From Pseudonocardia sp. MH-G8 (GTDB lineage Bacteria; Actinomycetota; Actinomycetes; Mycobacteriales; Pseudonocardiaceae), in NCBI RefSeq assembly GCF_002262885.1, contig NZ_NKYF01000028.1:1-64000 (forward strand): DNA of 64,000 bases, given 5' to 3'. Below the pieces are notes generated by a model that worked only from the letters and a program-made list of their open reading frames with translations, was not told where the DNA came from and made no database searches. Position 1 is the stretch's first letter; each line of letters starts with the position of its first letter. A program made the position numbers and the translations under genes. This document shows, one piece after another, positions 17,195 through 25,795 of this stretch.

Positions 17195-19650
17195 TGCGCA
17201 CCGTCTTCCTCGCCTCCCTGCGCACCCACACCCGCCGCTACGTCGCCGCGGCGATCGCGGTGACGGTGTCGGTCGCCTTCGTCGTCGCGATCGGCGTGCT
17301 CACCGCCGGGGCGCGCGCCGGGCTCATGGAGAAGTCCGGGGCGCCGTTCCGCGGGGCGGACTACGTCGTCGACGCCCCGGAGGACGGACCCCAGCGGGGC
17401 CCGTCGTGTTGCCCCGGCACCCTCGACACGTCCGACGCGATCGCGCTCGTCGACCGCCTCGGCGGCAACGCGTCCGGGCTGGGCCGGGTCGACCTCCCGG
17501 TGCACCGGGAAGGCGGCACCCCGCTCGGCTGGCGCGACTCCCGGGGCGGGACGACCGTGGGGCCGATCGCCGCCGCGCAGGAGCTGCGCTGGCAGGAGCT
17601 CGTGGCGGGCCGCTTCCCGGCAGGCACCGGCGAGGCGGTGGTGCACGTGTGGGACGCGCAGGCCCAGGAGCTCGCGGTCGGTGACCGGATCCGGGTCGGT
17701 GAGGGCGCCGGCGCGACCGACCTGGACGTGGTCGGACTCGTGGAGTCGCCCACGACCTGGACCCAGGCCTCGGTGTACGTCACCTGGCCGCAATACCTGC
17801 AGTGGCGCGACAGCCCCACGTGGCACGTGGGTGGTGTGGCGGTGCGTGGGGACGTCGGTCCGGTGCCGGAGGGCATGGCGGTACAGCCGGTCGACGAGTA
17901 CGTCTCGGACAGCCTCGCCGGGCTCAACAACGATGTGGACGCCTTCGCGCTGATGGGGCTGTTGTTCGCCGGCGTCGCGCTCGTCGTCTCGGTCCTGGTC
18001 GTCGCGAACACGTTCTCGATCCTGCTGGCGGCGCGCCTGCGCGACTTCGCCCTGCTGCGCTGCGTCGGTGCGACCCGGCGGCAGGTGCTGGGTTCGGTAC
18101 GCCGCGAGGCGCTCACCGTCGGCGTGCTCGCGTCCTCGACCGGGACGCTGCTCGGCGTCGGACTCGGCTACGGCCTGCTTCCCCTGATCAGCACCCTCGC
18201 ACCCGCCAACCCGATGGTCGCCCCCGTACCGCCCCTCGCCTGGCTGTCGGGCGGGTTCGCCCTCGGCCTGCTGGTCACCGTGGTCGCGTCGTGGCTGCCG
18301 ACCCGGCGCGTGGTCTCGGTGAGTCCGCTGGCGGCGCTGCGACCGCAGACGGCCCTCGACACGCGCACCGCCGGCGGCCGGTCCCGGCCGGCGCTCGCCA
18401 CGCTGCTGCTCGTCACCGGGCCTGCCCTGCTCGGGGCGGCGATGATCGGCGGCAGCACGGTGCTCATGCTGGCCGGCGGAGCATCGGTGTTCACCGGCGT
18501 CCTGCTGTTCGGGCCGGTGCTCGTCCCCCGCCTGGTCCGGGTCGCCGGCGCGTTGCTCGGTCCGCGGGGAAGGCTCGCGACCGAGAACGCCGTGCGCAAC
18601 CCCCGCCGGACCGCCGCCACCACCGCCGCCCTGCTGATCGGCGTCACCCTGACGACCGCCGTACTCACCGGCATGACCACGTGGCGGGCGGCGCTGGACG
18701 AGGTGCGCGACCGGCACAACCCCATCGACGCCGCGCTCACCTCGCTCGACGAGCCGGTCACCACCGACCTCCTCGAGCGGGTACGCCGGATCCCCGGTGT
18801 GGAGCAGGCCGTCCCGGTGACCGGCACCGTCGCGCGGATCACCGGGTTCGACGCGCCGCTCCCGGTCCTCACCGCCCCGGACGAGGTGCAGATGGCCCGC
18901 GACGGCGGGGCGTTCGCCCGGGCGGAGCCGGGAACGATCCGGATCGACCTCGGAGCCTTCGTGGACCCGGGCACCGAGCCCGGTGACCGCGTCACGGTGA
19001 GCGTCGGCGATCGCCGGGCCCAGCTGAAGGTCGTCTCCCTCGGCTCGGGCCGGTCGGGTGTGGTCGCGCCCGAGACGCTGGCCCAGCTCACCGATGCCCC
19101 TGAACCGCACGTCATCTGGGTCCGCGCCGCCGAGGACGCCGACCCGCTCGCGCTCGTCGATGCCCTGGACGCGCTGGCGGATGCGACCGGCGCGCAGCTC
19201 GAGGACCAGTTGCAGGCGCAGGCGGCGGCGAACCGGGAGCGGGACATCCTCGCCGGGTCGGCGCTCGGCCTGCTCGGCGTCTCCGTGGCGATCGCCCTGA
19301 TCGGGATCGCGAACACCCTGGGTCTGTCCGTGCTCGAGCGCGCCCGCGAACACGCGCTGCTGCGCGCGCTCGGGCTCACCCGCAGGCAGCTGCGGCGGAT
19401 GCTGGCGACCGAGGCGGCGCTGCTGTCGGTGGTGGCGACCGCACTCGGCACCGTGATCGGCGTCGGGTTCGCCTGGGTCGGCTACGAGACCTTCGTGACG
19501 CGGGCCCTCACCCACGCCACCATGGTCGTTCCCTGGCCGTCACTCGGCGCCGTCGTCGCCATCGCGGCGCTGGCCGGAGTGCTCGCCGGCGTTCTCCCGG
19601 CCCGCCGGGCCGCCCGGGTGACCCCGACCGCAGGGCTGTCGCTCGACTGA
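17194..19650 (+). CDS. FtsX/MacB-like ABC permease with two FtsX domains
   Basis: The 818-residue membrane protein has an N-terminal helix, a large external domain (about 45-235), three helices of the first FtsX domain (about 245-390), a central hydrophobic pair, a second external domain (about 510-690) and a C-terminal FtsX domain. Both FtsX domains have the RLRDFALLRCVGATRRQ / REHALLRALGLTRRQ type coupling region. An external CC pair lies near residue 74. The start is fixed by the TGATG junction with the ATPase gene. Such exporters often give resistance to cell-wall-active peptides. The last 111 bases are antisense to the bPH2 gene. Confidence 0.92.
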   Translation: MRTVFLASLRTHTRRYVAAAIAVTVSVAFVVAIGVLTAGARAGLMEKSGAPFRGADYVVDAPEDGPQRGPSCCPGTLDTSDAIALVDRLGGNASGLGRVDLPVHREGGTPLGWRDSRGGTTVGPIAAAQELRWQELVAGRFPAGTGEAVVHVWDAQAQELAVGDRIRVGEGAGATDLDVVGLVESPTTWTQASVYVTWPQYLQWRDSPTWHVGGVAVRGDVGPVPEGMAVQPVDEYVSDSLAGLNNDVDAFALMGLLFAGVALVVSVLVVANTFSILLAARLRDFALLRCVGATRRQVLGSVRREALTVGVLASSTGTLLGVGLGYGLLPLISTLAPANPMVAPVPPLAWLSGGFALGLLVTVVASWLPTRRVVSVSPLAALRPQTALDTRTAGGRSRPALATLLLVTGPALLGAAMIGGSTVLMLAGGASVFTGVLLFGPVLVPRLVRVAGALLGPRGRLATENAVRNPRRTAATTAALLIGVTLTTAVLTGMTTWRAALDEVRDRHNPIDAALTSLDEPVTTDLLERVRRIPGVEQAVPVTGTVARITGFDAPLPVLTAPDEVQMARDGGAFARAEPGTIRIDLGAFVDPGTEPGDRVTVSVGDRRAQLKVVSLGSGRSGVVAPETLAQLTDAPEPHVIWVRAAEDADPLALVDALDALADATGAQLEDQLQAQAAANRERDILAGSALGLLGVSVAIALIGIANTLGLSVLERAREHALLRALGLTRRQLRRMLATEAALLSVVATALGTVIGVGFAWVGYETFVTRALTHATMVVPWPSLGAVVAIAALAGVLAGVLPARRAARVTPTAGLSLD

Positions 19651-21216
19651 CACCCCCGAAATCAGGAACGGGGTGAGGAGGCGCGGCACCGTGGCGTCGG
19701 CCAGCGCGACCCCGTCGGGCGCGGACACGTCCAGCACCGTGTAGCCGCCGGCTCCGGCCGCGGTCACGGCCTCCACCTCGACGAGCCCGGCGCGGCGCTG
19801 GAAGACGCTCTGCCGGAACGTCCAGCCGATCACCCCGTCGCGCTGCAGCGCGACCGTCCGCCGCTGGACGCTGCCCTGCCGGGCGACGAGGTGGCGGGCG
19901 GTGAGCTCGTGGCCGAGCGCGCGGAAGCGGTCGAGGGCGAGCAGCGCGGCCACCGGGAGCAGGGCGAGGCTCGCCGGGCCGAGCCAGGGCAGCGGCACCG
20001 CCCACCCGACCGCGAACGCGAGCACCACGATCGCCGCCGCGGGCCCCACGGCCCGGGTCAGCCGCCGTTGCAGCGCCGCCCGCGGGTGCCGGCGCAGCGG
20101 GGCGAGGGTGGCCTCGGCGGGGTGTTCCCGCAGCGCGAGGGCGGCGACCCGGTGCGCTTCGGCGCGCGGCACGGGCGGCTGCAGCGCGCCGCCCTGGGCG
20201 TCGCGGGACAGGCCGGTGGACAGCGCACGGCATTGCGCACCCCGCCCGGCCCGCAGCAGCAGCGGCTCCACGACCTCCGCACCGCGCAGCCGCTGCTCGG
20301 ACACCGACAGCGACCGGCGGGTCAGCAGGCCGCGCTTGACGCGCAGCGCGCCGCCCGTCCCGGCGCCAGGGTCGGCGGTGACCTCGCGGGTGAGGCGGTA
20401 GTCGTACCAGCGCTCGGCGAACAGCAGCACCGCGCCGACGACGGCGAGCACGAGGAGCGCGAGGGCCAGCACCGCGATGCCGAGCCAGAGCGGGGCGGTG
20501 GTGAGCCGCTGGGCGGCGTCGTCCACCGGCGGGAGGTCGCGGGGGTCCACGCCGAGGTCGTCGAACAGGTTGAACCCGGCGGCGCCGATCGCGCCGATCC
20601 CTGCGAGCGAGGAGAACGTCAGCGGCGCGAACCGCAGCCACGACCAGCGCAGCCGCGCCAGCTCCTCGCCGGGCGGCGGCGCCGGCGCGGCCGGCACGTC
20701 CGCGCGGGGCCGGTCGAGCAGCTCCCGGCGCAACCGGTCGGCCTCGGCCTTGCTGACGGCGTCCAGGCTCAGCCCCGAGCTCTCCAGCGCCCCGCCGGTC
20801 GCCGCCCCGACCTGCACCACGCTGAGCCCGAAGAGGCGGTGCAGCAGCTTCGCGGTGAGGTCGACGGTACGGATCCGGTCGCGCGGCACCGACCGGCGTT
20901 GCCGGCGCAGCCACCCCGTGTGCAGCTCCACGCGCTCGTCGGTGATGCGGTACTGCGTCGTGCGCCACCGCACCACGCCGCCGGCCACGAGCAGCACGGC
21001 GATGCCGAGCGGGATCCACAGCCGCCCCACCACGTCGCCCCGCCCCGTCAGCAGCAGGATCACCACCACGGGCAGCAGCCGGATCACGCCGGACAGGGGC
21101 GTCACCGCGAGCATCCGGGGGTCCAGCCGCCGCCACGGCGCTGTGTCGGGGGGCACCGGATCGGGCGGCAGGCTGTCGGGCGGCAGGGGGTTGGGGGGCA
21201 CGGGGTCGGCCGTCAC
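19540..21216 (-). CDS. bacterial PH (bPH2/DUF304) membrane protein, YdbT-like
   Basis: The 558-residue product has a proline-rich N terminus, then alternating pairs of membrane helices and bacterial PH domains (around 80-170, 250-370 and 430-530), as in the YdbT family. The GTG start at 21216 overlaps the stop of the smaller bPH2 gene (GTGA), so the two are a pair, like ydbS-ydbT. Function is poorly known; ydbST-type genes have been tied to envelope stress and resistance to certain peptides. The C-terminal 37 codons overlap the convergent permease gene and do not look like part of a domain, so the true stop may simply fall there by chance. Confidence 0.82.
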   Translation of the reverse strand: MTADPVPPNPLPPDSLPPDPVPPDTAPWRRLDPRMLAVTPLSGVIRLLPVVVILLLTGRGDVVGRLWIPLGIAVLLVAGGVVRWRTTQYRITDERVELHTGWLRRQRRSVPRDRIRTVDLTAKLLHRLFGLSVVQVGAATGGALESSGLSLDAVSKAEADRLRRELLDRPRADVPAAPAPPPGEELARLRWSWLRFAPLTFSSLAGIGAIGAAGFNLFDDLGVDPRDLPPVDDAAQRLTTAPLWLGIAVLALALLVLAVVGAVLLFAERWYDYRLTREVTADPGAGTGGALRVKRGLLTRRSLSVSEQRLRGAEVVEPLLLRAGRGAQCRALSTGLSRDAQGGALQPPVPRAEAHRVAALALREHPAEATLAPLRRHPRAALQRRLTRAVGPAAAIVVLAFAVGWAVPLPWLGPASLALLPVAALLALDRFRALGHELTARHLVARQGSVQRRTVALQRDGVIGWTFRQSVFQRRAGLVEVEAVTAAGAGGYTVLDVSAPDGVALADATVPRLLTPFLISGVSVERQPCGRGHPGGPAGRENAGEHSGQRRDGDDGAE

Positions 21217-21722
21217 GTGGCGTCCCCGGGGGTGGCCTGGGTGGTCTCGGTGAGCACGCGGGCCAGCTCGGCGGCCCCGCGCTCGTCGAGGCCGCGGATC
21301 TTGACCGGCCCGCGCGCCGAGGCCGTGGTCACCGTGACGCTGGCGAGCTTGAGCAGCTGCTGCAGCGGACCGTGCTCGGTGTCCACGGTCTGCACGCGTG
21401 AGATCGGGGCGATCCGCCACTCCCGCACCAGCCATCCGGACATCGTGTAGACCGCCTCGGGCGTGACCTCCCAGCGGTGGATGCGGTAGAGCAGCGGCGG
21501 GACGACGACGCCGTACGCGAGCACGATCACCGCCGTGGCGACGGAGGTGGCGACGAGCCAGCCCGGGGCGTCATCTGCGGACAGGACCAGCACCACCAGC
21601 TGCGGCCCCGTGAGTACCACCAGTGTGAGCAGGGCGCGCAGCTGCCACCACCGGACGGCCCGCGGGCTGACCTGGTGGGCGGGCGGGCGCAGCGGTAGTG
21701 CGAGCGGCGCGGCGGCGGACAT
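21213..21722 (-). CDS. bacterial PH (bPH2/DUF304) membrane protein, YdbS-like
   Basis: The 169-residue product has two membrane helices (about 28-48 and 55-78) and one bPH2 domain containing YTMSGWLVREWRIAPISRVQTVD (about 92-114) and a C-terminal ARGPVKIRGLDERGAAEL block. It matches the YdbS half of the YdbS-YdbT pair. It overlaps its partner by 4 bases and probably forms a complex with it in the membrane. Confidence 0.85.
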   Translation of the reverse strand: MSAAAPLALPLRPPAHQVSPRAVRWWQLRALLTLVVLTGPQLVVLVLSADDAPGWLVATSVATAVIVLAYGVVVPPLLYRIHRWEVTPEAVYTMSGWLVREWRIAPISRVQTVDTEHGPLQQLLKLASVTVTTASARGPVKIRGLDERGAAELARVLTETTQATPGDAT

Positions 21723-21791
21723 GCCCGGAGTCTGCCCCCTGAGACCCCGCGCCCCGTCCGCGACGCGGTCTCCGGAGTGTCGGAAGGCGGG

Positions 21792-22661
21792 TCAGGGGAG
21801 CGCGCGGACGGACTTCGCGTGCAGTGCGGTCATCGGGGCCGGGTCGGTGCCGCAGGACAGCGGGCGGGGCGCGCCGTCCAGGGCTGCCACGTCCACCTCC
21901 CAGCGCCGGCCGTCGCGCGCGGTGACGACGGCGCCGCCGGGCACGTCGGCGACCTGCAGGGTGTCGGCGTCGCGCAGCCCGGTGGCGGCACGCACGGCGA
22001 GCTCGGCCACCTGCCCGGTGGGCGACCACGTACTGCGCCCGCGGCACTGCGCCGTGTCGACCTCGCCGGGGAACGCCGCCTTGCGTGCCGCGATCGCGGT
22101 GGCCGGGTCGAGCCGGCCGTAGGCGTAGCCGGTGGGCAGCACGAGCGCCGTGGGGGCGAACCGGTGCCCGCCGAGGTGGCTGCATTCCCAGACGTGCTGC
22201 TCGCCCGCGTCGACGACGGCCAGCGCGAGCGCGCGCCCGTCCACGGCGCAGCAGCGGTCGCGGCGGCCGTGCGTGCACACCAGCAGCAGGGGGTCACCCA
22301 CCGGGGCGCCGGGCAAGGGCTCGTCGTCGGCGGGCAGTTCGAGCTCGGCGAGCTGCTCCGGCCCGTCGATCGTGAAGGTCGTGACGCGGGTGGCCCCGGG
22401 CGCGGTGTCGGCGAGGAACACGCGCAGCGGCGCCCCGTGCTCACCGCGGCGGCCGGGCCTGCGGATCAGCAGCAGCCGCCAGCCGGGCGTGGCGGCGAGA
22501 GCGGCGAGGGCGGGCTCGGGGTGGGCGGTCAGGTCGCTGGGCCACGAACCGCGCTGCTCCACGCACACCCAGCGGCGGGTGACCGGCGCCGAACCGGCCA
22601 GTGGCTCGTCGCGCGCGAGGGCCAGGAGGCTGCAGCGCTGCCATCCCGGTGCCGTTCCCAT
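21792..22661 (-). CDS. sucrase/ferredoxin-like (Suc-Fer, Apd1-related) protein
   Basis: The 289-residue product has the Suc-Fer/Apd1 signature: CTHGRRDRCC (Cys129, Cys137, Cys138) and ECSHLGGHRFAPT (Cys160, His162, His166). This is a thioredoxin-like ferredoxin fold that binds a [2Fe-2S] cluster with Cys and possibly His ligands. The ATG at 22661 lies only 8 bases after an IdeR/DmdR-like iron box and has no ribosome site, suggesting a leaderless transcript made when iron is scarce. In actinobacteria such proteins are often linked to siderophore use, so an electron carrier for ferric-siderophore reduction is inferred. Confidence 0.85.
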   Translation of the reverse strand: MGTAPGWQRCSLLALARDEPLAGSAPVTRRWVCVEQRGSWPSDLTAHPEPALAALAATPGWRLLLIRRPGRRGEHGAPLRVFLADTAPGATRVTTFTIDGPEQLAELELPADDEPLPGAPVGDPLLLVCTHGRRDRCCAVDGRALALAVVDAGEQHVWECSHLGGHRFAPTALVLPTGYAYGRLDPATAIAARKAAFPGEVDTAQCRGRSTWSPTGQVAELAVRAATGLRDADTLQVADVPGGAVVTARDGRRWEVDVAALDGAPRPLSCGTDPAPMTALHAKSVRALP

Positions 22662-22669
22662 CCCGGCAC

Positions 22670-22689
22670 AATACCTAAGCCTTACCTAA
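22670..22689 (-). promoter_or_regulatory. IdeR/DmdR-like iron box and probable -10 region
   Basis: On the minus strand the 20 bases read TTAGGTAAGG then CTTAGGTATT, close to the actinobacterial iron-box consensus (TTAGGTTAGGCTAACCTAA; 14 of 19 match by eye). TAGGTAT inside it could serve as -10, 8-12 bases before the ATG at 22661. The stop of the upstream acyl-CoA ligase gene lies inside the box. Confidence 0.6.
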
Positions 22690-24321
22690 CCCGGTGGGGT
22701 GACGCCTCTCACCGGGTGCCGGCAGCTCCCGATGGACGATCTTGCCGGTGGTGTTGCGCGGCAGCTCGTCGAGGAACTCGACGTCACGCGGCACCGCGAA
22801 GCGGCTCAGCTCCGCGCGTACCCAGCCCCGCACCTCGTCGGCGTCGACCTGCGCGCCCGGCTCCAGCACCACGTAGGCGGCGAGCCGCTGCCCGTACTGC
22901 TCGTCGTCGACGCCGGTGACCGCCGCCTCGCGCACCTCGGGCCGTGCCGCGATCAGGTCCTCCACCGGGCCCGGGTGCACGTTCTCCCCACCCGAGACGA
23001 TCATGTCGTCGGCGCGGCCGGTGAGGTGCAGCAGACCGTTCTCGTCGAGGCGGCCGACGTCGCCCGTGCCGAGCATCCCGTCGGACCGTTGCACGTCGAC
23101 GCCTTCGCGCGTGTAGCCCTCGAACGGCATGTCGTTGCGGACGAAGACGCGCCCCTCCTCGCCGCGCGGCACGGGCCGGTCGTCGTCGCCGAGGATCACC
23201 AGTCGGGTGCCGACCGGCGCGCGGCCCGCGGTGCCGGGCGCGGCGCGCAGGTCGGCCGGGCCCGCGATGCTCACCCAGGACACCTCGGTGGAGCCGTAGA
23301 GGTTGTAGAGGATCTCGCCGAAGCGGTCCATGAACGTGGTGGCCAGGTCCGCGGGCAGCGCCGACCCGCTGACGGCGACGATCCGCGGGTGGTGCCACGA
23401 CCACACCCGGGCCAGCTCGTCGGCGGGCAGCTCCAGCACCCGCTGCAGCATCACCGGCACCGCGAACACGGCCTCGACGCGGTGGTCCTGGGCGATCCGC
23501 AGGAACTCCGCGGGCGTGTACTTGCGTGAGAGCACGATCGGGGCGCCGTGCAGCACGGCGAGCTGCAGCGCGGCCAGCCCCCAGGTGTGCAGCAGCGGTG
23601 CCGCGATCAGCACCGGCTCGGCGGCCCGCAGCGGGATGGTCGACAGGATCGCCGCGGCGGGCGAGATGCTGTGCAGCGGCGGGCGGCGTGCCCCCTTCGG
23701 TGTGCCGGTCGTGCCCGACGTCAGCACGATCGTGTGGCCCGCAGCCGGGCGGCGTGGCAGGGGACCGGGGCCGTCGAGGTCGGCGAGCTCGGCGTCGGTG
23801 ACGACGCGGCAGTGCCCGGGCAGCCCCTCGAGCGCGGGCCGGAAATCCTCGTCGGCGATCACCGTGTGCAGGTCGAGCTCCCCGGCCACCTCGCGGAGCT
23901 GACCCGCCGACAGGCCCGTGTTGAGCAGCACGGCGTCGGCGCCGATCTTGCCCGCGGCGACCTGAGCCGCGATCGCGCCCCGGTGGTTGCGGCACAGCAC
24001 GCCCAGGCGGGCGCGCGGCCCGAGCCCGCCGTCGGCGAGCCCGCGTGCGATCGCGTCGGTCCAGGCGGACAGCGCGGCGAAGGTGAGCGCGCCGTCGTCG
24101 TCGACGATCGCGGTGCGGTGCGGGTGCCGTGCCGCCCCGGCCGCGTAGCCGGCGGTGATCGTCAGGCCGTAGCGGAGGAGGCCGGTCACCATGCCCAGCA
24201 GGCGGTCGGGGCGTACCGGGCGCACCACCCCGGAGCGGGTCAGCGCCACCACGGCCCGCGCGGAGCCGACCACCTGCTCGGCTCCCGCGCGCGCACCCTC
24301 GACCACTCGTCCCACGATCAC
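22675..24321 (-). CDS. acyl-CoA synthetase (FadD-type AMP-binding enzyme)
   Basis: The 548-residue product is an adenylate-forming ligase. It has the P-loop-like TSGTTGTPKG motif (about 202-211), the YGSTEVSW core, the TGDVGRLDE hinge region and the catalytic lysine in PRNTTGKI near the C terminus. An N-terminal segment of about 45 residues before the enzyme is like mycobacterial FadD2/FadD12-type proteins. It activates a fatty or aryl acid to its CoA thioester. No dehydrogenase or thiolase partner adjoins it, so the substrate is open. Confidence 0.88.
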   Translation of the reverse strand: MIVGRVVEGARAGAEQVVGSARAVVALTRSGVVRPVRPDRLLGMVTGLLRYGLTITAGYAAGAARHPHRTAIVDDDGALTFAALSAWTDAIARGLADGGLGPRARLGVLCRNHRGAIAAQVAAGKIGADAVLLNTGLSAGQLREVAGELDLHTVIADEDFRPALEGLPGHCRVVTDAELADLDGPGPLPRRPAAGHTIVLTSGTTGTPKGARRPPLHSISPAAAILSTIPLRAAEPVLIAAPLLHTWGLAALQLAVLHGAPIVLSRKYTPAEFLRIAQDHRVEAVFAVPVMLQRVLELPADELARVWSWHHPRIVAVSGSALPADLATTFMDRFGEILYNLYGSTEVSWVSIAGPADLRAAPGTAGRAPVGTRLVILGDDDRPVPRGEEGRVFVRNDMPFEGYTREGVDVQRSDGMLGTGDVGRLDENGLLHLTGRADDMIVSGGENVHPGPVEDLIAARPEVREAAVTGVDDEQYGQRLAAYVVLEPGAQVDADEVRGWVRAELSRFAVPRDVEFLDELPRNTTGKIVHRELPAPGERRHPTGLGKA

Positions 24322-24360
24322 GGCGCCAGTCTGGCAAGCCCGTCCCGACCGCGCAGCCCG

Positions 24361-24438
24361 TCAGGGCGATGGCTGCGTGAGGTACACGGTGCGGACGCCG
24401 ACCGTTGTGACCCACGTCGCGCTCCCGGGGCCGCGGCC
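24361..24438 (-). pseudogene. C-terminal remnant of a GT39-like glycosyltransferase gene
   Basis: Read on the minus strand, these bases encode a tail that ends ATWV then TTVGVRTVYLTQPSP and a stop. The intact glycosyltransferase ending at 25796 ends ATWVQEHFAPTMVGGRTVYDLTQPLH. The match includes the bases just after both stops (GCGCAGCCCGTCA, plus strand). Several in-frame deletions separate the copies and no start or upstream domain is left, so this is a decayed partial duplicate. Confidence 0.75.
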
Positions 24439-24606
24439 GGCCCACCCCGCCCCTGACCGCTCAGCCGCGCGGCGTCATACACGCCGTTCCACGAGCGACG
24501 CGGCGTACCCCACGGCTGCGACGGTGCCGACAACGAGCGTCCGGCGGACAGTTCTCGCCGGATCCCACGGGAGATGTCCGCACCCGGCCGACGTGCGCCG
24601 GGCGCG
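24439..24606. other. degenerate intergenic stretch upstream of the GT39 remnant
   Basis: One minus-strand frame reads ARTVRRTLVVGTVAAVGYAASLVERRV before a stop near 24477, a hydrophobic tail-like piece without a start codon. It may be another gene relic. No complete gene is supported between the ligase (24321) and the dehydrogenase stop (24607). Confidence 0.3.
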
Positions 24607-25653
24607 TCAGCTGGGGGTGATGACGACCTTGAGCGCCTGGTGGGCGGCGGCGTTCTTGAACACGTCGTACGCCTCGCCGATCTGGTCGAAGGTGAACGAA
24701 TGAGTGCCCATCTTCTCTGCGGGGATCCGGCCGCCGGCCACCATCTTGAGCAGGGTCGGGATCGAGACGGTGTCGACCAGTCCCATGGTCAGGGTGACAT
24801 TGCTGATCCACATGTCCTGCATGGGGAGCTCGACCGGGGTTCCGTGCACACCGACGTTGGCGATCGTGCCGCCCGGCCGGACCAGGGAGGCGGCGGTCAG
24901 CAGGGTCTCGGGATAGCCGACAGCTTCGATCGCGACGTCGACGCCGAGCCCATCGGTGAGTGCGGTCACGTCACCGACCGTGCCGGGACCGACCTCGACG
25001 GCATCGGTGGCGCCGAACTCCAGCGCCTTCTCGAGGCGGAACTTGTTGGAGTCGATGGCGATCACCTTGGATGCACCCCACAGGCCGGCGGTCAGCACCG
25101 CGGACAACCCGACGGCGCCCGCGCCGACGACCGCGACGGTGTTGCCGGGCCGGACGCCGCCGGCGAGCACGCCGACCTCGTAGCCGGTGGGCAGCGAGTC
25201 GGCCAGGAAGATCGCCTGCTCGTCGCTCACGCCCTCTGGTATCGCGTACAGCGACGTGTCCGCGTAGGGGACGCGCACGTACTCGGCCTGGGTGCCGTCG
25301 ATGAGGTGCCCGAAGATCCAGCCGATGCCGCCGAGGGTCTGGCAGTGCGACGGCATACCCCGGGTGCAGTACTCGCAGCGCCCGCACCGGCTGATCGCCG
25401 GTACCAGCACCCGATCGCCGACGGAGAATCCGCTGATCGCGGACCCGACCTCGGTGATCGTGCCGACGGCCTCGTGGCCGAGGATGCGCCCGTCGGTCAC
25501 CGCGGGAACGTCGCCTTGCAGGATGTGCAGATCCGTGCCGCAGATCGTGGTGATGTCGACCTCGACCACGACGTCGGTGGGGTCCTGCACTGCAGCGTCG
25601 GGGACGGTCTCCCAGGCCTTGTCGTTCGGGCCGTGGTAAACGAGTGCCTTCAT
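24607..25653 (-). CDS. zinc-dependent alcohol dehydrogenase
   Basis: The 348-residue product is a medium-chain zinc dehydrogenase: catalytic Cys in ICGTDLH (about 36-42), GHEAVG, structural-zinc cysteines in CGRCEYCTRGMPSHC (about 93-107) and the Rossmann motif GAGAVG. The ATG at 25653 follows a clear GGAGG site. Features such as GIGWIFGHLIDGTQAEYVRVP place it near the isopropanol/threonine-dehydrogenase-like branch of actinobacteria. It stands alone with its own 142-bp upstream region; the physiological alcohol is unknown. Confidence 0.92.
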   Translation of the reverse strand: MKALVYHGPNDKAWETVPDAAVQDPTDVVVEVDITTICGTDLHILQGDVPAVTDGRILGHEAVGTITEVGSAISGFSVGDRVLVPAISRCGRCEYCTRGMPSHCQTLGGIGWIFGHLIDGTQAEYVRVPYADTSLYAIPEGVSDEQAIFLADSLPTGYEVGVLAGGVRPGNTVAVVGAGAVGLSAVLTAGLWGASKVIAIDSNKFRLEKALEFGATDAVEVGPGTVGDVTALTDGLGVDVAIEAVGYPETLLTAASLVRPGGTIANVGVHGTPVELPMQDMWISNVTLTMGLVDTVSIPTLLKMVAGGRIPAEKMGTHSFTFDQIGEAYDVFKNAAAHQALKVVITPS

Positions 25654-25795
25654 CCTGCTACCTCCGTTGGTCGCACACAGCTCGTCGGGGTGACCGAGCG
25701 CGTCGGTCCGACCGACGCTAGAGACGCCGCTCACTGCCGACTGTCTCGTTCTGCGACGATCCGGCGCGGTCATCGATTTCCGCCCGCGCAGCCCG

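Noticed and set aside
17149..19515. A 788-codon open frame on the minus strand across the permease gene
   Set aside because: Its translation is Arg/Gly/His-rich low complexity without domains, and it mirrors a clearly conserved FtsX permease. Long antisense frames are common in DNA this GC-rich.
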